The notes beneath the pieces were generated by a model, which searched no databases, had not been told where the DNA came from, and saw nothing but the letters and a program-made list of their open reading frames with translations. The position numbers were made by a program, and so were the translations under genes. From assembly GCA_030998015.1 (NCBI GenBank), contig JARWMV010000238.1, positions 1,054,001 through 1,118,000 on the forward strand: 64,000 bases of DNA, written 5' to 3'. The DNA comes from Ceratorhiza oryzae-sativae. Lineage: Eukaryota; Basidiomycota; Agaricomycetes; Cantharellales; Ceratobasidiaceae. Below, in pieces: positions 1 through 11,277 of the stretch. Numbering within the stretch: the stretch's first letter is position 1; each line of letters begins with the position of its first letter.

Positions 1-877
1 GGAGAGCCTTCCAAATTGATCCAGAAGCTTCTCTGACTCACTTTATGACTTGCTGAGATGTAGCTTCTGTTCATTACATGTATATACTATGATAATATGA
101 TCTACAAGCCAATAGCAGTTCTCAGATGCATACATACCTTCAATCCACACCCTGTCTTTACTCTCTTATCCTATACTGGGCTAGGGTGTACCCCAAGTAT
201 AGCAGTACCCTCTTTTGATGATTGCACTGGCATGCATGCATCTATTTGGCTCTGGAATGCCCTCCTCAGGGTATAAAAGGTCCTCCTCTGAGGCCCTTCC
301 AGACCACCTCCCTCCTACTCTTACTCAACCCAGACTGGTTATTGGTTTCTTTTCTATTTCTATTTCTCTTGTCTGTGTGTGATTTCTTATATAACTAGTA
401 CTGAGGAATAAAGTACCATATTAGTTATATACTGTCTGATTCATTGTATCTTATATACAGAGATATATAAGGATACAATAGTGCCTGATTGAGTGTGACA
501 TTAAGTACCAGCTATTAGAGGAAATCTAAGTACCTGTAGCTGAGGAAGTACACACATTAGGCAACCCACCATCTATCCTGTAAGCTATCACTTAAGTCTA
601 GTATTAAGATTAGTATCAGTTAGTCCAAGCGACTAGGGCTGAACTACATTTAAGATATCTAAGGGAACCTGACCATAGTAGTCTTGCTCTTTGTACCTAT
701 AAATTAGTCAGTTTACACTGTGAAAGATTAAGACTACCTTGAGTGTAACTTGATCACATTGCAACTACTTTGAGCCTTCTTACTCTAGTCTAAGAAGTAT
801 AGAGTATGATTAGTGTATACTAACATATCTACATTTGCTTAAGCTCTAGATATTCAAGTGTACCCTGACCTGTAACA
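1..877 (+). repeat. Family A LTR, 3' part (cut by window edge)
   Basis: This matches full copies at 33104-34405 and 61889-63189, and reverse copies at 21124-22426 and 34516-35821. It ends in ...CCTGACCTGTAACA, the CA end of the LTR; its TG start lies outside the window. A TATA box (GTATAAAAGG, 271-280) and an AATAAA signal (407-412) sit where an LTR promoter and poly(A) site should be. No internal A-family coding sequence was seen anywhere in the window, so these are solo or orphan LTRs. The LTR interrupts the minus-strand G gag that continues from 878. Confidence 0.85.
271..280 (+). promoter_or_regulatory. TATA box of family A LTR
   Basis: GTATAAAAGG is preserved in the A copies and lies about 130 bp upstream of AATAAA. 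This is the usual U3/R arrangement of an LTR promoter. Activity is inferred, not shown. Confidence 0.6.
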
Positions 878-2365
878 GCACACAGCTATCAGGATGCTGT
901 CAGACCATTCCAGCTCTCCTGCAACAACCCTAAAGTCCATGAGAAAGTTGCTGGCAGAGCCTGTTTGTTGCAGCTCATTGATTCAGCACTCAGCAACCTG
1001 CTGCAGGATCAGACCAATAGGCAAGGAATCTGGTTTCAAATGATTCCCAACTGTCAATAAGTGTATCCTGGTCTCCCCCAAGTGGTTTATTGAGGTAGTA
1101 TTGGCCCCATTGTTTGGGGATGCTCTCCTTCAGGTTCAGCACATACATGATCCTGGAATCATCTGTCGGAAAGCTGGAGAGGTTGGCAAGAAATATGTTT
1201 TGCAGTCAAGGATGAATGACTTTGCTTTGTTCCCCTTCTTGCTACTGCACTTCACTGGAGCAGGAATCTTTGACTTTGGTGAAGGGGAGCTGGGGTTTGT
1301 GTTGCTGAATGCACTGCTTGCTGCAGAGGACATGTGAGGGCATGGGTAACAATATTGGCAATGTTATTCATGGTGCACACTTCCTCTGGCTCTTTTGTCT
1401 CTTGCTCAGGGGTAGGAGTGCAATGGAGGCCATCAGCACTGAGTGGGATGGGTTGTGGGGGCGCACTGGAGTGCAAGGGAGGGGGAGAAACTGCTGGCCA
1501 CTCTGCTGGCTGCATTTCTGGTGCTGTGGTGTTGCAAGGGATTTCTGTGATCACTGGGGTGGCGCAGAAGGTCACTTTGCTAGGGTGAGAGGGTGTGGAT
1601 GTTCATTCCTATGGGGTAAAACTCCAGCATGCTTTGCTCTGCTGGACTCCTAGGCGCATGTACACATTGTTTGTTATCCTCCTCTGTGCTGGTTCCATTG
1701 TGGGCTGCCTGAGTGAGCCTGAGGGATCTTCTGACCCACATCTGGTTGGGATGGCATGGTCTCTGTATGCTGATCCACTGACCAGTGATGGTTTGGGGGT
1801 GCTCTCTCTTGCTAGGGTGCTTGAGCAGACTGGGGCACTTTGTTCTAGCTCCTTCACAAGCCTACTGATGTCTTGATGCATTTCTGTGAGAGCAGACATG
1901 ATCCTTGCCTCTGATGTGTGAATCTTGCTGTTGAGATTGTTGTGTATTGTTTCTAGCATTCCATGGAGCGCTGGGGCTTCAGATCTGTTGCTCCTGGTGC
2001 CAATGAGATAGTTGAAGAGACAACCTAGTTTTTGACAGTCTTCTGGCCCATACAGAAAGGCCTGTGCGCTGTCTGAGGATGTTGTGGTGCCTGGTGCGAT
2101 CCCTACTGGTGCAAGAGATGCAGCTAGGAGTAGTGGGGAGTTCCTGGCCAACGAAGTGGCCAATGTGGAGTGTTGTTTGGACATGGCGTTGCAGGCACAG
2201 GATTAGTGGCTTGAGTTGTGGGTGTAGGTGACAGCAATGTGCTGATGTGTATGAGATGTGAGTGGCAAGCTGTTTATATGCTTGAACATAATGACATTGA
2301 AATGGATGGTGGGGAATCAAGTCCAGAGTGGTATGAGGCAACAGCCTAATAAGAGTGCTTTACAA
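878..2365 (-). pseudogene. Ty3/gypsy gag, family G copy 1 (truncated)
   Basis: The minus strand encodes a G-family Gag. The N-terminal frame opens at an ATG at 2184 (starting MSKQHSTLAT) and runs to 1609 with a helical, coiled-coil-like stretch (residues near SEARIMSALTEMHQDISRLV). It then continues in other frames through 1575-1252 and on to 878. The same protein on the plus strand lies at 15969-17897, and the two align throughout, which fixes the identity. Gag would form the capsid shell of the retroelement particle. This copy is cut at 878 by an A LTR, lacks the zinc-knuckle end, and is frameshifted several times. Its 5' LTR is adjacent at 2366-2732. Confidence 0.75.
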
Positions 2366-2732
2366 TGTCACAACAGACAACATGTAGATGGCTGGGGCAA
2401 TCCCTAGAGGGAAATACTGAGTCTCAGAGCAGTGGAAAGGGTGACTGGAAGCTGTAAAGCACTCTAGAGACCAGAGACGCTTCACAGACTTGTTTAAATA
2501 CTATTTGGGGCAAAAACGGCAAGCAATGCATAAGTACAAGGTATAGCTAATGCAGTACAAGCAAAAGGAAGCAAATATCTGTGTGAATAGTGAAGGGCAG
2601 GCAGGACAAGCCAGAGTAGGCAAAGATGGAAGCACATGCACAAGTACACTGCAAAAAGCAGCAAAATAAAGGAAACACAAGAGAGATATCACAAATGACA
2701 TCAATAACACATCAGGAGCAAGGCTCACGACA
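2366..2732 (-). repeat. Family G LTR (5' LTR of copy 1, minus orientation)
   Basis: Read on the minus strand it starts TGTCGTGAGCCTTGCTCC and ends GTTGTGACA, directly followed by the conserved G leader and gag. It contains the shared G promoter tract around 'gtatttaa' seen in all G LTRs. It abuts plus-strand G gag at 2733, so the copy 1 end lies inside another G copy. Confidence 0.8.
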
Positions 2733-4157
2733 CCTCCAACCACTCCCCTCAGAGCACCCCCAAACTTGCCAGTGTGAGATCAGGAAGTTTTGTGACTGGT
2801 GATATCCAGGAGAAGTGAAGGAAGGCAGGACAATGACCCAAATATGGTAATTCTGGTCACAGGTTTGAAACTGCCCCAGTGGCTGGAAACTAAAACTGGA
2901 AGTGCATCCTTAGCTAGCCTCAGGGAAGGTTCGATGGTTGATTGATATTGAGGGACCCACAGAATTAGGAAAAGCCTAATGCAGCCCATATTACCTGTGT
3001 CTGGTGCTGCAATCCCTCCCACAATGTCATCAAAACCACTTATCTGATGTGCAATTCAATCCAAATCATCTCTCCTAATAACTCTCACTATTAAGTGAAT
3101 CAAAGGCTGCCACTCAGCTGTAATTGAATCTGGATCCTTTGCAAAGTCCATTGACCCTCAACACATGTGTCTTCTATCATTCCCTCACAGAACTCAGTTC
3201 CCCACAACAGGTTGTCAGATTAATGGAAAGGAAGTCAGGGACTTCGTCCACTTCAAGTGCACCCTCAAATTCACTGTAAAAGCCCATTCCTTCACTGCAA
3301 TGTCTTTTGTCTCCCTCTTGGTGATGGTGACATCATTCTGGGACTTCCCTGGTTGCAGCAGGCCAACCCTTACATGGACTGGACAAACATGACCATCAAA
3401 TTCCTGGAAAACTTGCTGGGAAGAATGAAGATATTACAAACACTCTGGAAATTCCTCCTGAGTTCCAAGAATTCCAGAAAATGCTTGGGGGAGAGTTCTT
3501 CACATCCTTACACCCTCACTGGCCTATGACTGTGAAATCCTGCTGGATGATGGCAAGGATGTCCCTTGGGCTCCTACCTACCCAAAGATGCTGGCTGCAA
3601 CAGCTGCACTCAAGGAAGACCTTCATACAGAGCTTGCAAGTGGCAAAATACATCCCAGCACCTGCCCAGCAGGTGCTCCACTGATGTTTGTCATGAAGGC
3701 TGATGGCTGCCCATGCCTGGTGGTTCATTACTGATGCCTTCACAATATCACCATCAAGGACTGTTATTTGCTGCCACATCAGATGAGCTGATTGAAAATC
3801 TCCAGTGTGCAAAGATTTTCACCAAGCTGGATTTGTGCTCAGGATTTAACAATGTGTGCAGCAAGGAAAGGGACAAGTGGAAAACTGCATTCCACACCAA
3901 ATATAGGCTGTTTGAATGTTTGGTCATGCTATTTGGCCTCACAAATGCACATTCAGTTTTCCAGACTTCATGAACAACAACTTCAGGGACATCTGGGATC
4001 TCTTTGTCATTGTTTAGCTGGATGACATTCTGATCTTCTCCCACAACAGAGGAGCATGTGGGACGTGTCAGGGAGGTGCTCATGCGTTTACATAAGCATA
4101 ACCTGTTCTGCAACCCTAAGAAGTGCCATTTTGCAGTCACCTCTGTTTCCCACGTTG
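2733..4157 (+). pseudogene. Ty3/gypsy gag end, protease and RT, family G copy 2
   Basis: The segment holds the zinc-binding end of Gag (2733-3030), a decayed retropepsin region (3030-3420), and reverse transcriptase up to the finger/palm region (3640-4157). The RT stretch near 3790-3960 reads [15 protein letters not shown], a typical gypsy RT motif, in several frames. The YLDD region near 4015-4035 has a stop in place of the tyrosine. The product would be the polyprotein that copies retroelement RNA. It is interrupted at about 4158 by a LINE fragment and resumes at 6438. Confidence 0.75.
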
Positions 4158-6437
4158 GCCTTTCTTTTAATTGTGTATTTTATTGTCGTTTGAGGCCAGG
4201 CCTTACGTTTCAACACTACAGAAAAGTGGGAGGGAACAGGGGACAGAGTGCTGCCAAGAAAGGAGGACAGGAAAAGCTTATCACAGAGCAACTAAATATG
4301 GGTGGAGAGCTGCCAAACTATACTGCAGGCTATACTAAGAGAGACTATACTATGAGAGGCTATTGTAAGATATCAGAGAAATGGTGTGTGCACTTGACAA
4401 ACAAAATCAGAACTGGGAAAGCATCCATGTTTGAGAAAAGAAAAGAATGGTTGAGGAGTCATGACCTCTCAAGCCCAGCACCTCAGGATGAAATGTGCCA
4501 CTGATTCCTCAACTGCCTTACAGCCCTTGGAGATTGGCAAATCCACAACCTGGATAGTGTGGAGGTGTTGCTGGAGCTGAATGTGCCCTGAGATGAGTCA
4601 GAAGAGCAGCATAGTGTGAAAACAAGGGAGGCTTGATGTGTTGTCAAGGAATGAGCTGGCAGTGATTTTTTGGCATTTGTAGAATAGCTTCTTTGCTGAG
4701 TCTGTTTGTGCCCAGCTGATTGCTGCAGAAGCCTGGCTGGCCTCCTTGAACATGTCCTTTATCATCCCAATGGTGACAACTCTGTGGTATGGGCAAAGGA
4801 ATCCTGGTACAAATTCTAAACCATATTGCTCTCCTTGTGCTGCAATTTTGGCTTCTTGATTGGCTAGCACATTCCCAACTTTCCCTCAATGCGATGGGCA
4901 CAGTTTGAGGGATGTTTCAGCATTGTTGTGTTGCTCCCTGACTTTCTTCAGGCCAGTTTGCACTGCTGCAACCAAGGCTCTGGGGGCCCTGCTGGCTAGT
5001 CTGTCCACACAAACTATGGTGAGCTGTGAATCACAGTATATGATGGCTTCTCCAATATACTGCAATTGGTCTAGGATCTTTGTCACACATAGTAAGCCCA
5101 CTAGTTCTACTTCTAAGACTGTGCATTGGTCTCTGTCACCCAGGTGGGCACCAGTACAAAGCTTGGTCTGGCCATGTATTCTGAGCACTACTGCTGCACC
5201 AACCCTGTGCTTGCTCTAAGTATGGTCTGTAATGATTTTGACTCTTCTGTGATCTTCTAGCAACACTGTGGCTGTGCTTGGGGAAAGGCCCATTGGAACT
5301 GACAAGGCGGTTCTCCAATTGTCCTTGAGGTCCCACTGTTTGAACTGGTAGGGTTTCTCTCTGAGGTATTCCAGTATGTGGTGGAGCAGGTATCTGTGTC
5401 TGTCTCCCTCTCAATGCATGCACAACTTCCTTGTGTAGGAGGTGCAAGTCTGGTACCACCAGTAACTGGGCTGCTGTGTGCTGGCATATGTTGTTCAGGA
5501 GGTACAGCATGGGCAGCAGTGATGCAAAAGTGTCAATGTGAATGATCAGGGTTGATCTCATGGAATCCAGAATGGCCCAGGCAGCCACTGACTGAACTGT
5601 CACTAGTTTTCAAGCAAGACCAATTGAGCCACCAAAACTAGTTGAGTTTCCAGCAGGCAGTCCCACTGGTTTGAACCAAATGTCTGCCACATAGGTTATG
5701 CAGGGGACAGCTACACTAAGGTAGAGTCTGCATGCCATCCTGGGGCAGGTTCCATAGGATATGCAGGCTCAGTGGTTGAGTTGTGACGTCCACTGTAAGC
5801 CTCTTGCAAGCACCTTGTTTCATTGCTCCTTGAAGTGTAGGCTCTGGTCTAGAATTACCCCAAGTAGGGTGTGTGACTTGGTGGTGGTTGTTGTCTGGTC
5901 CCCTACAATGATAGCTGGGTAGTTGAGCTTTGTTTTCAGTGAGAAGTGGACTAAAGTGGTTTTGTCCAGCTTAAACATCAAGTTGTGGGTGTGCAACCAT
6001 TCCAGAGCACCTCTTTTCCTTGTCATCATGTCGAGCGCCTTTGCATTGTTCTCCTTGGTGAATTTGCCCCACACCAGTAGCATAATGTCATCAATGTAAC
6101 CAATGCACTGTTCCCCGGATGCTGGCCAGGCAATGTTAACTAGCAGCAAGTTGTAGAACAGGTATTAGATCACTGAAGGCAGGCAGCCCTGGTCCATCCT
6201 GTTTGAGATGGGGGTTGGGTCAGAGACAAAGTTGTCAAAAGCAAGACAGGTAGTGCAGTTGTTGAGTTTGGCTATCATCCAGCTGACATAGATCTCCAGT
6301 ACCCCAATCTCCTCACATTATCAGCAAGCTTTGCTGGGTCAGCATGAGGCAAGATGCCCTTTACACCCAAGAGCACTGACACCACCTCTACTCTTGCCCA
6401 CACATCTTTGACCTTTTTGACTAGCAGATGGAGTGCA
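4158..6437 (-). mobile_element. Tad-like LINE fragment (RT and RNase H)
   Basis: The minus strand carries the 3' part of a non-LTR retrotransposon. The RT active site reads GYIDDIMLLV (around 6090), followed by a frame rich in LINE thumb features and HTLLGVILD (around 5850). A preceding segment resembles the conserved DQGCLPS...YN block. An RNase H-like region follows (IYCDSQLTIVCVDRLASRA, about 5010). The 5' part, including endonuclease, is missing. The flanks (about CCCACGTTGGC and GCCATATTGGC) look like an 11-bp target duplication decayed at CpG, and G pol resumes on the far side. Several frames and stops mean it is dead. The left few hundred bases (4158-4600) are presumably 3' UTR. Confidence 0.7.
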
Positions 6438-6490
6438 TGGGCCATATTGGCTTGGTGATCAATCCTGAAGGAATCTCAATGGAGAAGAAG
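6438..6490 (+). pseudogene. G copy 2 RT, short resumed segment
   Basis: This short piece encodes the conserved gypsy string GLVINPEGISMEKK that follows the RT active site. It lies between the LINE fragment and a solo LTR and joins in sense to the sequence before 4158 and after 6820. Confidence 0.7.
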
Positions 6491-6819
6491 TGTCACAAGC
6501 CTTGCTCCTTACATGTTATTGATTTCATTTGTGATATCTCTCTTATGTTTCCTAGATTTTGCCTGCTTTTTGCAACGTGTGCTTGTGCATGTGCTTGCAT
6601 CTTCACCTACTCTAGCTTGTCTCACTTGCCCTTGCCTATTCTTGCTTGCACTTAGATGTCAGTTGCCATTTTTGCCCTAATTAGTATTTAAGCAAGTCTG
6701 TGAAGCATCTCTGGTCTCCAGAGTGCTTTACCTTGTCTATTCACACTTTCCACTGCTCTGAGACTCAGTATTTCCCTCTAGGGATTCCCCCAGCTGTCTA
6801 CATGTCATCTGTTGTGACA
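6491..6819 (+). repeat. Solo family G LTR with TSD agaag
   Basis: It starts TGTCACAAGCC and ends GTTGTGACA. The five bases before (6486-6490) and after (6820-6824) are both agaag, a clean target-site duplication. It interrupts the RT/RNase H coding sequence of G copy 2. Confidence 0.9.
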
Positions 6820-7389
6820 AGAAGGTCAAGGCAATCATCAAATGGCCAGCCATTCTGAATCTGAAACAAGTTCAGAGCCTCCTGGGATTTCCAAACTCTA
6901 CCACTGCTTCATTGCAAATTTTAGCCAGTTGGCAAAAACTCTCCCTGCCCTGACACATCTGGATGCCCCATGGCACTACGGAGAGGAGCAGCAAGAAGCA
7001 TTTGATGTCATCAAACAGGCAATTTCATTGGAATCTGTGCTTGCACACCCAAATGAGGATGAACCCTACCTTCTGGAAACTGATGCTTCTGGAAATGCAA
7101 TGGGTGCTGTGCTGTCTCAGCAACAGGCAGATGCATGCATGCATCCAGTAGCCTTCATGTCTGCCAGCCTCTCCCCTGTAGAAGCCAACTATGATACTCA
7201 TGATAAGGAACTACTGGCTATGATTTGCACCTTTGAACACTGGTGCATTTTCCTGCAAGGAACAAAGCACCTGGTCACTGTCTTGACAGATCACAAGAAT
7301 CTGGAGAACTGGAAGACTAGCAAGAACTTTATCAGATTGCATGCACAATGGCACCTCACCCTGGCCTCCTACAAACACCCCAGCTCTGG
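6820..7389 (+). pseudogene. Ty3/gypsy RT connection and RNase H, family G copy 2
   Basis: An open frame from 6842 covers the RT thumb/connection (ISKLYHCFIANFSQLAKTL) and the RNase H domain with PYLLETDASGNAMGAVLSQ (catalytic D in ETDAS), then KELLAMICTFEHW and LTDHKNLENW. These are standard gypsy RNase H motifs, here degrading RNA in the RNA:DNA hybrid. The frame runs directly into a G LTR at 7390, and integrase does not follow. Confidence 0.85.
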
Positions 7390-7770
7390 TGTCACAAGCA
7401 TTGCTCCTAACGTGTTATTCATTTCATTTGTGATATCTCTCTTGTGTTTCCTTTATTTTGCCTGCTTTTTTGCAACGTGTACTTGTGCATGTGCTTCCAG
7501 CTTTGCCTACTCTTGCTTGTCTCACTTGCCCTTGCCTATTCTTGCTTATTCTTGCTTATACTTGCTTCCTGTTGCTTGTACTACGCTAGCTGTCACATGT
7601 ACTGACACATTGCTTGCCATTTTTGCCCCAAATAGTATTTAAGCAAGTATGTGAAGCATCTTTGGTCTCCAGAGCACTTTACCTCATCTATTCACCCTTT
7701 CCACTGCTCTGAGACTCAGCACTTCCCTCTAGGGATTTCCCCAGCCATCTATGTGTTGTCGGTTGTGACA
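7390..7770 (+). repeat. Family G LTR (plus orientation)
   Basis: TGTCACAAGCATTGC at the start and GGTTGTGACA at the end. Flanking pentamers are tctgg and tttgg, one mismatch from a TSD, but the G pol frame does not continue to the right. Either the right flank is a rearrangement or the LTR marks a junction. Confidence 0.8.
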
Positions 7771-8183
7771 TTTGGGTACCTCTTTTGGCCAGACCTCAAC
7801 AGCATGGATGCTCCCAGATCCCTCACCATTGGCACCTACTGTTGCTGGCTGCACTTTGTTGCCACAGACTGCTCCTCCTTTACCTTTATGATGCAATGGC
7901 ACTCCAATGGGCTCAATTATTGGCAGGCTCCAGAGTCTACCCCTGAAGACAACCTGGTTGCTCGCTTTATGGATCTGTTCCTTTAGTATTCACCAAAGGA
8001 ACCAACACTGGAGGTGCCAATGGTGCATTCATGCACCAGGTCAGACAACAGAGGGAGTGAAGGGGATGAGAGTTGGGCCATGCAGGAGGATGCCAAGTTG
8101 ACAATGGAGGATTGGGAGAAGATGCTGTCCTTGTGTGAGGTTTGCCACAATTGCTCCACCATTGTGTTGCAAAAGGGTGGAAA
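7771..8183 (+). other. Unassigned 413-bp segment between two G LTRs
   Basis: This is not like any G, B, F, E or H segment in the window. A frame through 7771-7986 (residues such as MDAPRSLTIGTYCCWLHF) and a second one at 8014-8183 are open, but I recognise no domain. It could be a fragment of another transposon or a captured piece of host sequence. Confidence 0.35.
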
Positions 8184-8613
8184 TATCACAAGCCTTGCTC
8201 CTGACATGGTCATTGATTTCATTTGTGATAATGTTCTCACATTTCCTTGATTTTGCCTGCTCCTTGCAAACAAGTGCTTGTGCTTGTGCTTGTGCATTGG
8301 TTCTTGCTTATCCTGCTTGTCCTTGCTGATTCTTGCTTAGATTCACTTCCTATTGCATGTACTCCACTAGATATCACTTATTTTGCTTGGAGTAGGCTAG
8401 CCCTTGCTCATAGCTATGTGTTGCTTGTGATATCATCTCCTAATAGTATTCAAGTAAGTCTGTAAAATGTGTCAGGTGTCCAGAACACTTCACCTCATCA
8501 ATTCACTCATTCCACTGCTCTGAAAAGCTACTTCTCTTCATCCTAGGGCTCTCCTGCAACTCTTACCACTTCCAGGACTTCTCCCAACCATCTACAAGTT
8601 CTTGGTTGTGACA
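8184..8613 (+). repeat. Family G LTR (plus orientation)
   Basis: Begins TATCACAAGCCTTGCTCC (a decayed TGTCAC start) and ends GGTTGTGACA. Flanks ggaaa and actgg do not match, so it is not a simple solo insertion. Confidence 0.75.
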
Positions 8614-9351
8614 ACTGGTGTGTGAGAGACAAGGAGAAACTGCTGGATACTCTGCTGGCTGCATTTCTGGTGCTAGGGAGTTGTGGGAGATTGCTGTGAC
8701 CACTGTGGTGGCGCAGAAGGCTAGTTTGCTCAGCTGATATTGTGTGGATGTCTCTATGGGTTGAATTCCAGCACACATTGCTCTGCCAGACTCATGGGCC
8801 ATACAGACATGTTTGTTGTCCTCCTCTTTGCTGGGCTCCCTGAAGGCTGCCTGAGCAAGCCTGAGGGATCTTCTGACCCAAATCTGGTATGGATAGTGTG
8901 GTCTCTGTATGTTGACCCAGTAACCAGCAATGGTGTGGGTGTGGTCTCACCAGCTGGGGTGCTTGAGCAGACTGGGGTGCACTGTTCTGGCTGCTTCACA
9001 TGCCTGCTTATTTCTTGATGCATTTCTGTCAGAGCAGACATGATCCTTGACTCTGATGCAAGTATCTTGTTGCTGAGCCTGTTTTGTAGTGTCTCATCAT
9101 CCCATGAAGTGCTGGGGCTTTGGAGCTATCGCTCCTTGTGCCATGAGATAGTTGAAGAGATGACCTAGTTTATGTCAGTCTTCTGGACCATGCAGAAATG
9201 CCTGTGTTGTGTCTGAGGGTTTGCTGGTCCCTGGTGCACTCCCAACTGGTACAAGAGATGCAGCTGGAAGTATTTGGGAGTTTGGGGCCAATAAAGTATC
9301 TGATAGAGTGTCATTGGGACATGGTGTTGCAGCTGCATAATTAATGACATT
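8614..9351 (-). pseudogene. Ty3/gypsy gag fragment, family G copy 3
   Basis: The minus strand matches the Gag N-terminal half of copy 1 and copy 5, with MSALTEMHQEISRHVKQPEQ at 9041 downward. It has no intact frame beyond 95 codons. Its leader continues beyond an inserted block at 10695-10844 and its 5' LTR is at 10845-11277. Confidence 0.7.
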
Positions 9352-9843
9352 GTTACGGGCTAGACCATGAACACAAATTTATCATGATTTTGTACAATTT
9401 ATTTTACATCTATTCTCCTTCTTTTTTGGACAAGTTGTGTTTATTCAGACATATGCATGGAATTAATGACTGAGTCATGTGACCTTGTTGTTGTTGACTA
9501 CTGTCGATGTATTCAGTAATACTCTGTTGATGTGGCACCACTTTCAGAGGTTGAACAATTCTCTATTTGATATGTACTGCCCCTCTGTGAATAATGAGGG
9601 AGAGTCTGAGAGCCTTAAGCCTCAGAACTCAACCTCCTGTCAAACATTCCCTTCTACCTAAGTTGGGCACCAAGCCACTTGGTTCCTGCCCAGTGCTCTT
9701 CAGGACAAGTGCACCTCTAAACCCTCCTGTCTGTTGTTGCATCACATTCCCTCACTGTGCATCCACCCCTAGACATTGCAGTCTTGATCCTTGGCCCTTG
9801 AGCCCTTGGACCTGCCATCACCTCACACTCGTTTGGCATCATT
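9352..9843. other. Unassigned 492-bp insertion in G gag leader
   Basis: This sequence (start TGTTACGGGCTAGACC) splits the G copy 3 leader together with the two following LTRs. It has no repeat elsewhere in the window, no convincing ORF, and no recognisable ends except a TG start. It may be a piece of an otherwise absent LTR. Confidence 0.3.
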
Positions 9844-10225
9844 TGTCACAAGCCTTGTTCCTGACATGTAATAGATTTCATTTGTGATATCTCTCTCTTG
9901 TGTTTCCTTGATTTTGCCTGCTTTCAGCAATATGCACTTGTGCATGTGCTATCATCTTTTCCTTCTCTCACTTGTCTTGCTTGCCCCTGCCTGTTCTCAC
10001 TTATACTTGCTTATACTTGCTTCCTGTCACTTTTATTGCATTAGCTGTCGCTTGTACTTATGCGTTGCTTGCCATTTTTGCCCCAAATAGTATTTAAGTA
10101 AGTCTGTGAAGTGTCTCTGGTCTCCAGAGCACTTGAGCTTGTCTATTCACGCTTTCCACTGCCCTGTCACTCAGTATTTCCTGTGAGGGATTCCCCCAGC
10201 TGTCTACACATTGTCAGTTGCGACA
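9844..10225 (+). repeat. Family G LTR (plus orientation)
   Basis: TGTCACAAGCCTTG start, GTTGCGACA end. Flanks tcatt (9839-9843) and tcatg (10226-10230) match at four of five positions, consistent with an aged solo LTR. Confidence 0.8.
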
Positions 10226-10265
10226 TCATGGTTCAGGTCATCAGCTCTGACAGCCTTCAGTTGTG

Positions 10266-10694
10266 TGTCACAATTGACAACCTGTAAATGGTTGGGAGAA
10301 TTTCTGGAAGTGGTAAGAGCTGCAGGAGAGCCCTAGCATGAGGAGAAGTAGCTTCCAGAGCGGTGGGCTGGGTGAATTGACAAGGTGAAGCATTCCGCAG
10401 ACCAGAAACACTTCACAGACATGCTTAAATACTATTAGGAGATGATATCACAAGCAACACATAGCTATGAGCAAGGGCTAGCCTACTCCAAGCAAAATAA
10501 GTGATATCTAGTGGAGTACATGCAATAGGAAGTGAATCTAAGCAAGAATCAGCAAGGACAAGCAGGATAAGCAAGAACCAATGCACAAGCACAAGCACAA
10601 GCACTTGTTTGCAAGGAGCAGGCAAAATCAAGGAAATGTGAGAACATTATCACAAATGAAATCAATGACCATCTCAGGAGCAAGGCTCATGATA
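10266..10694 (-). repeat. Family G LTR (minus orientation)
   Basis: Plus-strand start TGTCACAATTGACAACC and end GCTCATGATA, the reverse complement of the G LTR with the final CA decayed to TA. It lies 40 bp from the opposite-facing LTR at 9844-10225. Confidence 0.75.
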
Positions 10695-10844
10695 TCATAG
10701 GTGTAGGTGAAAGTAATGTGCTGATACATGTAAGATTTCAGTGGCAAGCTGTTAATATGGTTGCATAAAATGACATTGGAATGGATGGTGGGAAATGACA
10801 CCCAGAGTGATATGTGGCAAAAGCATAGTAAGAACACTTCACAA
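10695..10844 (-). other. G copy 3 leader (5' untranslated/gag start region)
   Basis: This matches the stretch 2217-2365 next to the copy 1 LTR. It joins the gag fragment at 8614-9351 with the LTR at 10845-11277, so copy 3 was split by later insertions. Confidence 0.65.
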
Positions 10845-11277
10845 TGTCACAACCAACAACTTGTAAATGGTTAGGGGAGGTCCCAGGAGTAGAGAGAGCT
10901 GTAAGGGGACCTCTGGGATGCCACAACAATGTTGCAGACCAATGGAACATGTATTACTACAAGGTGAAGCATTATGCAGACCAGAGATGCTTCACAACCT
11001 GCTTAAAAAGTATTTTCAGATCAATGTACAAGCAGCATATAGCTACAAGCAAGAGATATGCAACTCCAAGCAAACAAAGCAACAGTTAGGCCACTTAGTG
11101 CATTCAACTAAGGTGAAGTGCATAAAAGCAAGGGAGAATGCATGCAAGCAAACAAGTACAAGCAAGAATACAACCTGGTGGACCAGGACAGATTGCACAG
11201 GGCAAACAAAAACATCTAACTAAAAGGGAAAGTATGCAGGAAATGCAGTGTTCAAGGCATGAGCAAGGCTTGTGACA
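10845..11277 (-). repeat. Family G LTR (5' LTR of copy 3, minus orientation)
   Basis: TGTCACAACCAACAACTTG on the plus strand and GGCTTGTGACA at the end. As at 2366-2732, the outer end abuts plus-strand G gag, here at 11278. Confidence 0.8.

Noticed and set aside
8247..8465. Leucine-rich ORFs in G LTRs, such as 8247-8465 and its near-identical counterpart at 10425-10631
   Set aside because: They are chance frames through the low-complexity CTTGCTT tracts of the LTR and are not kept in other copies.
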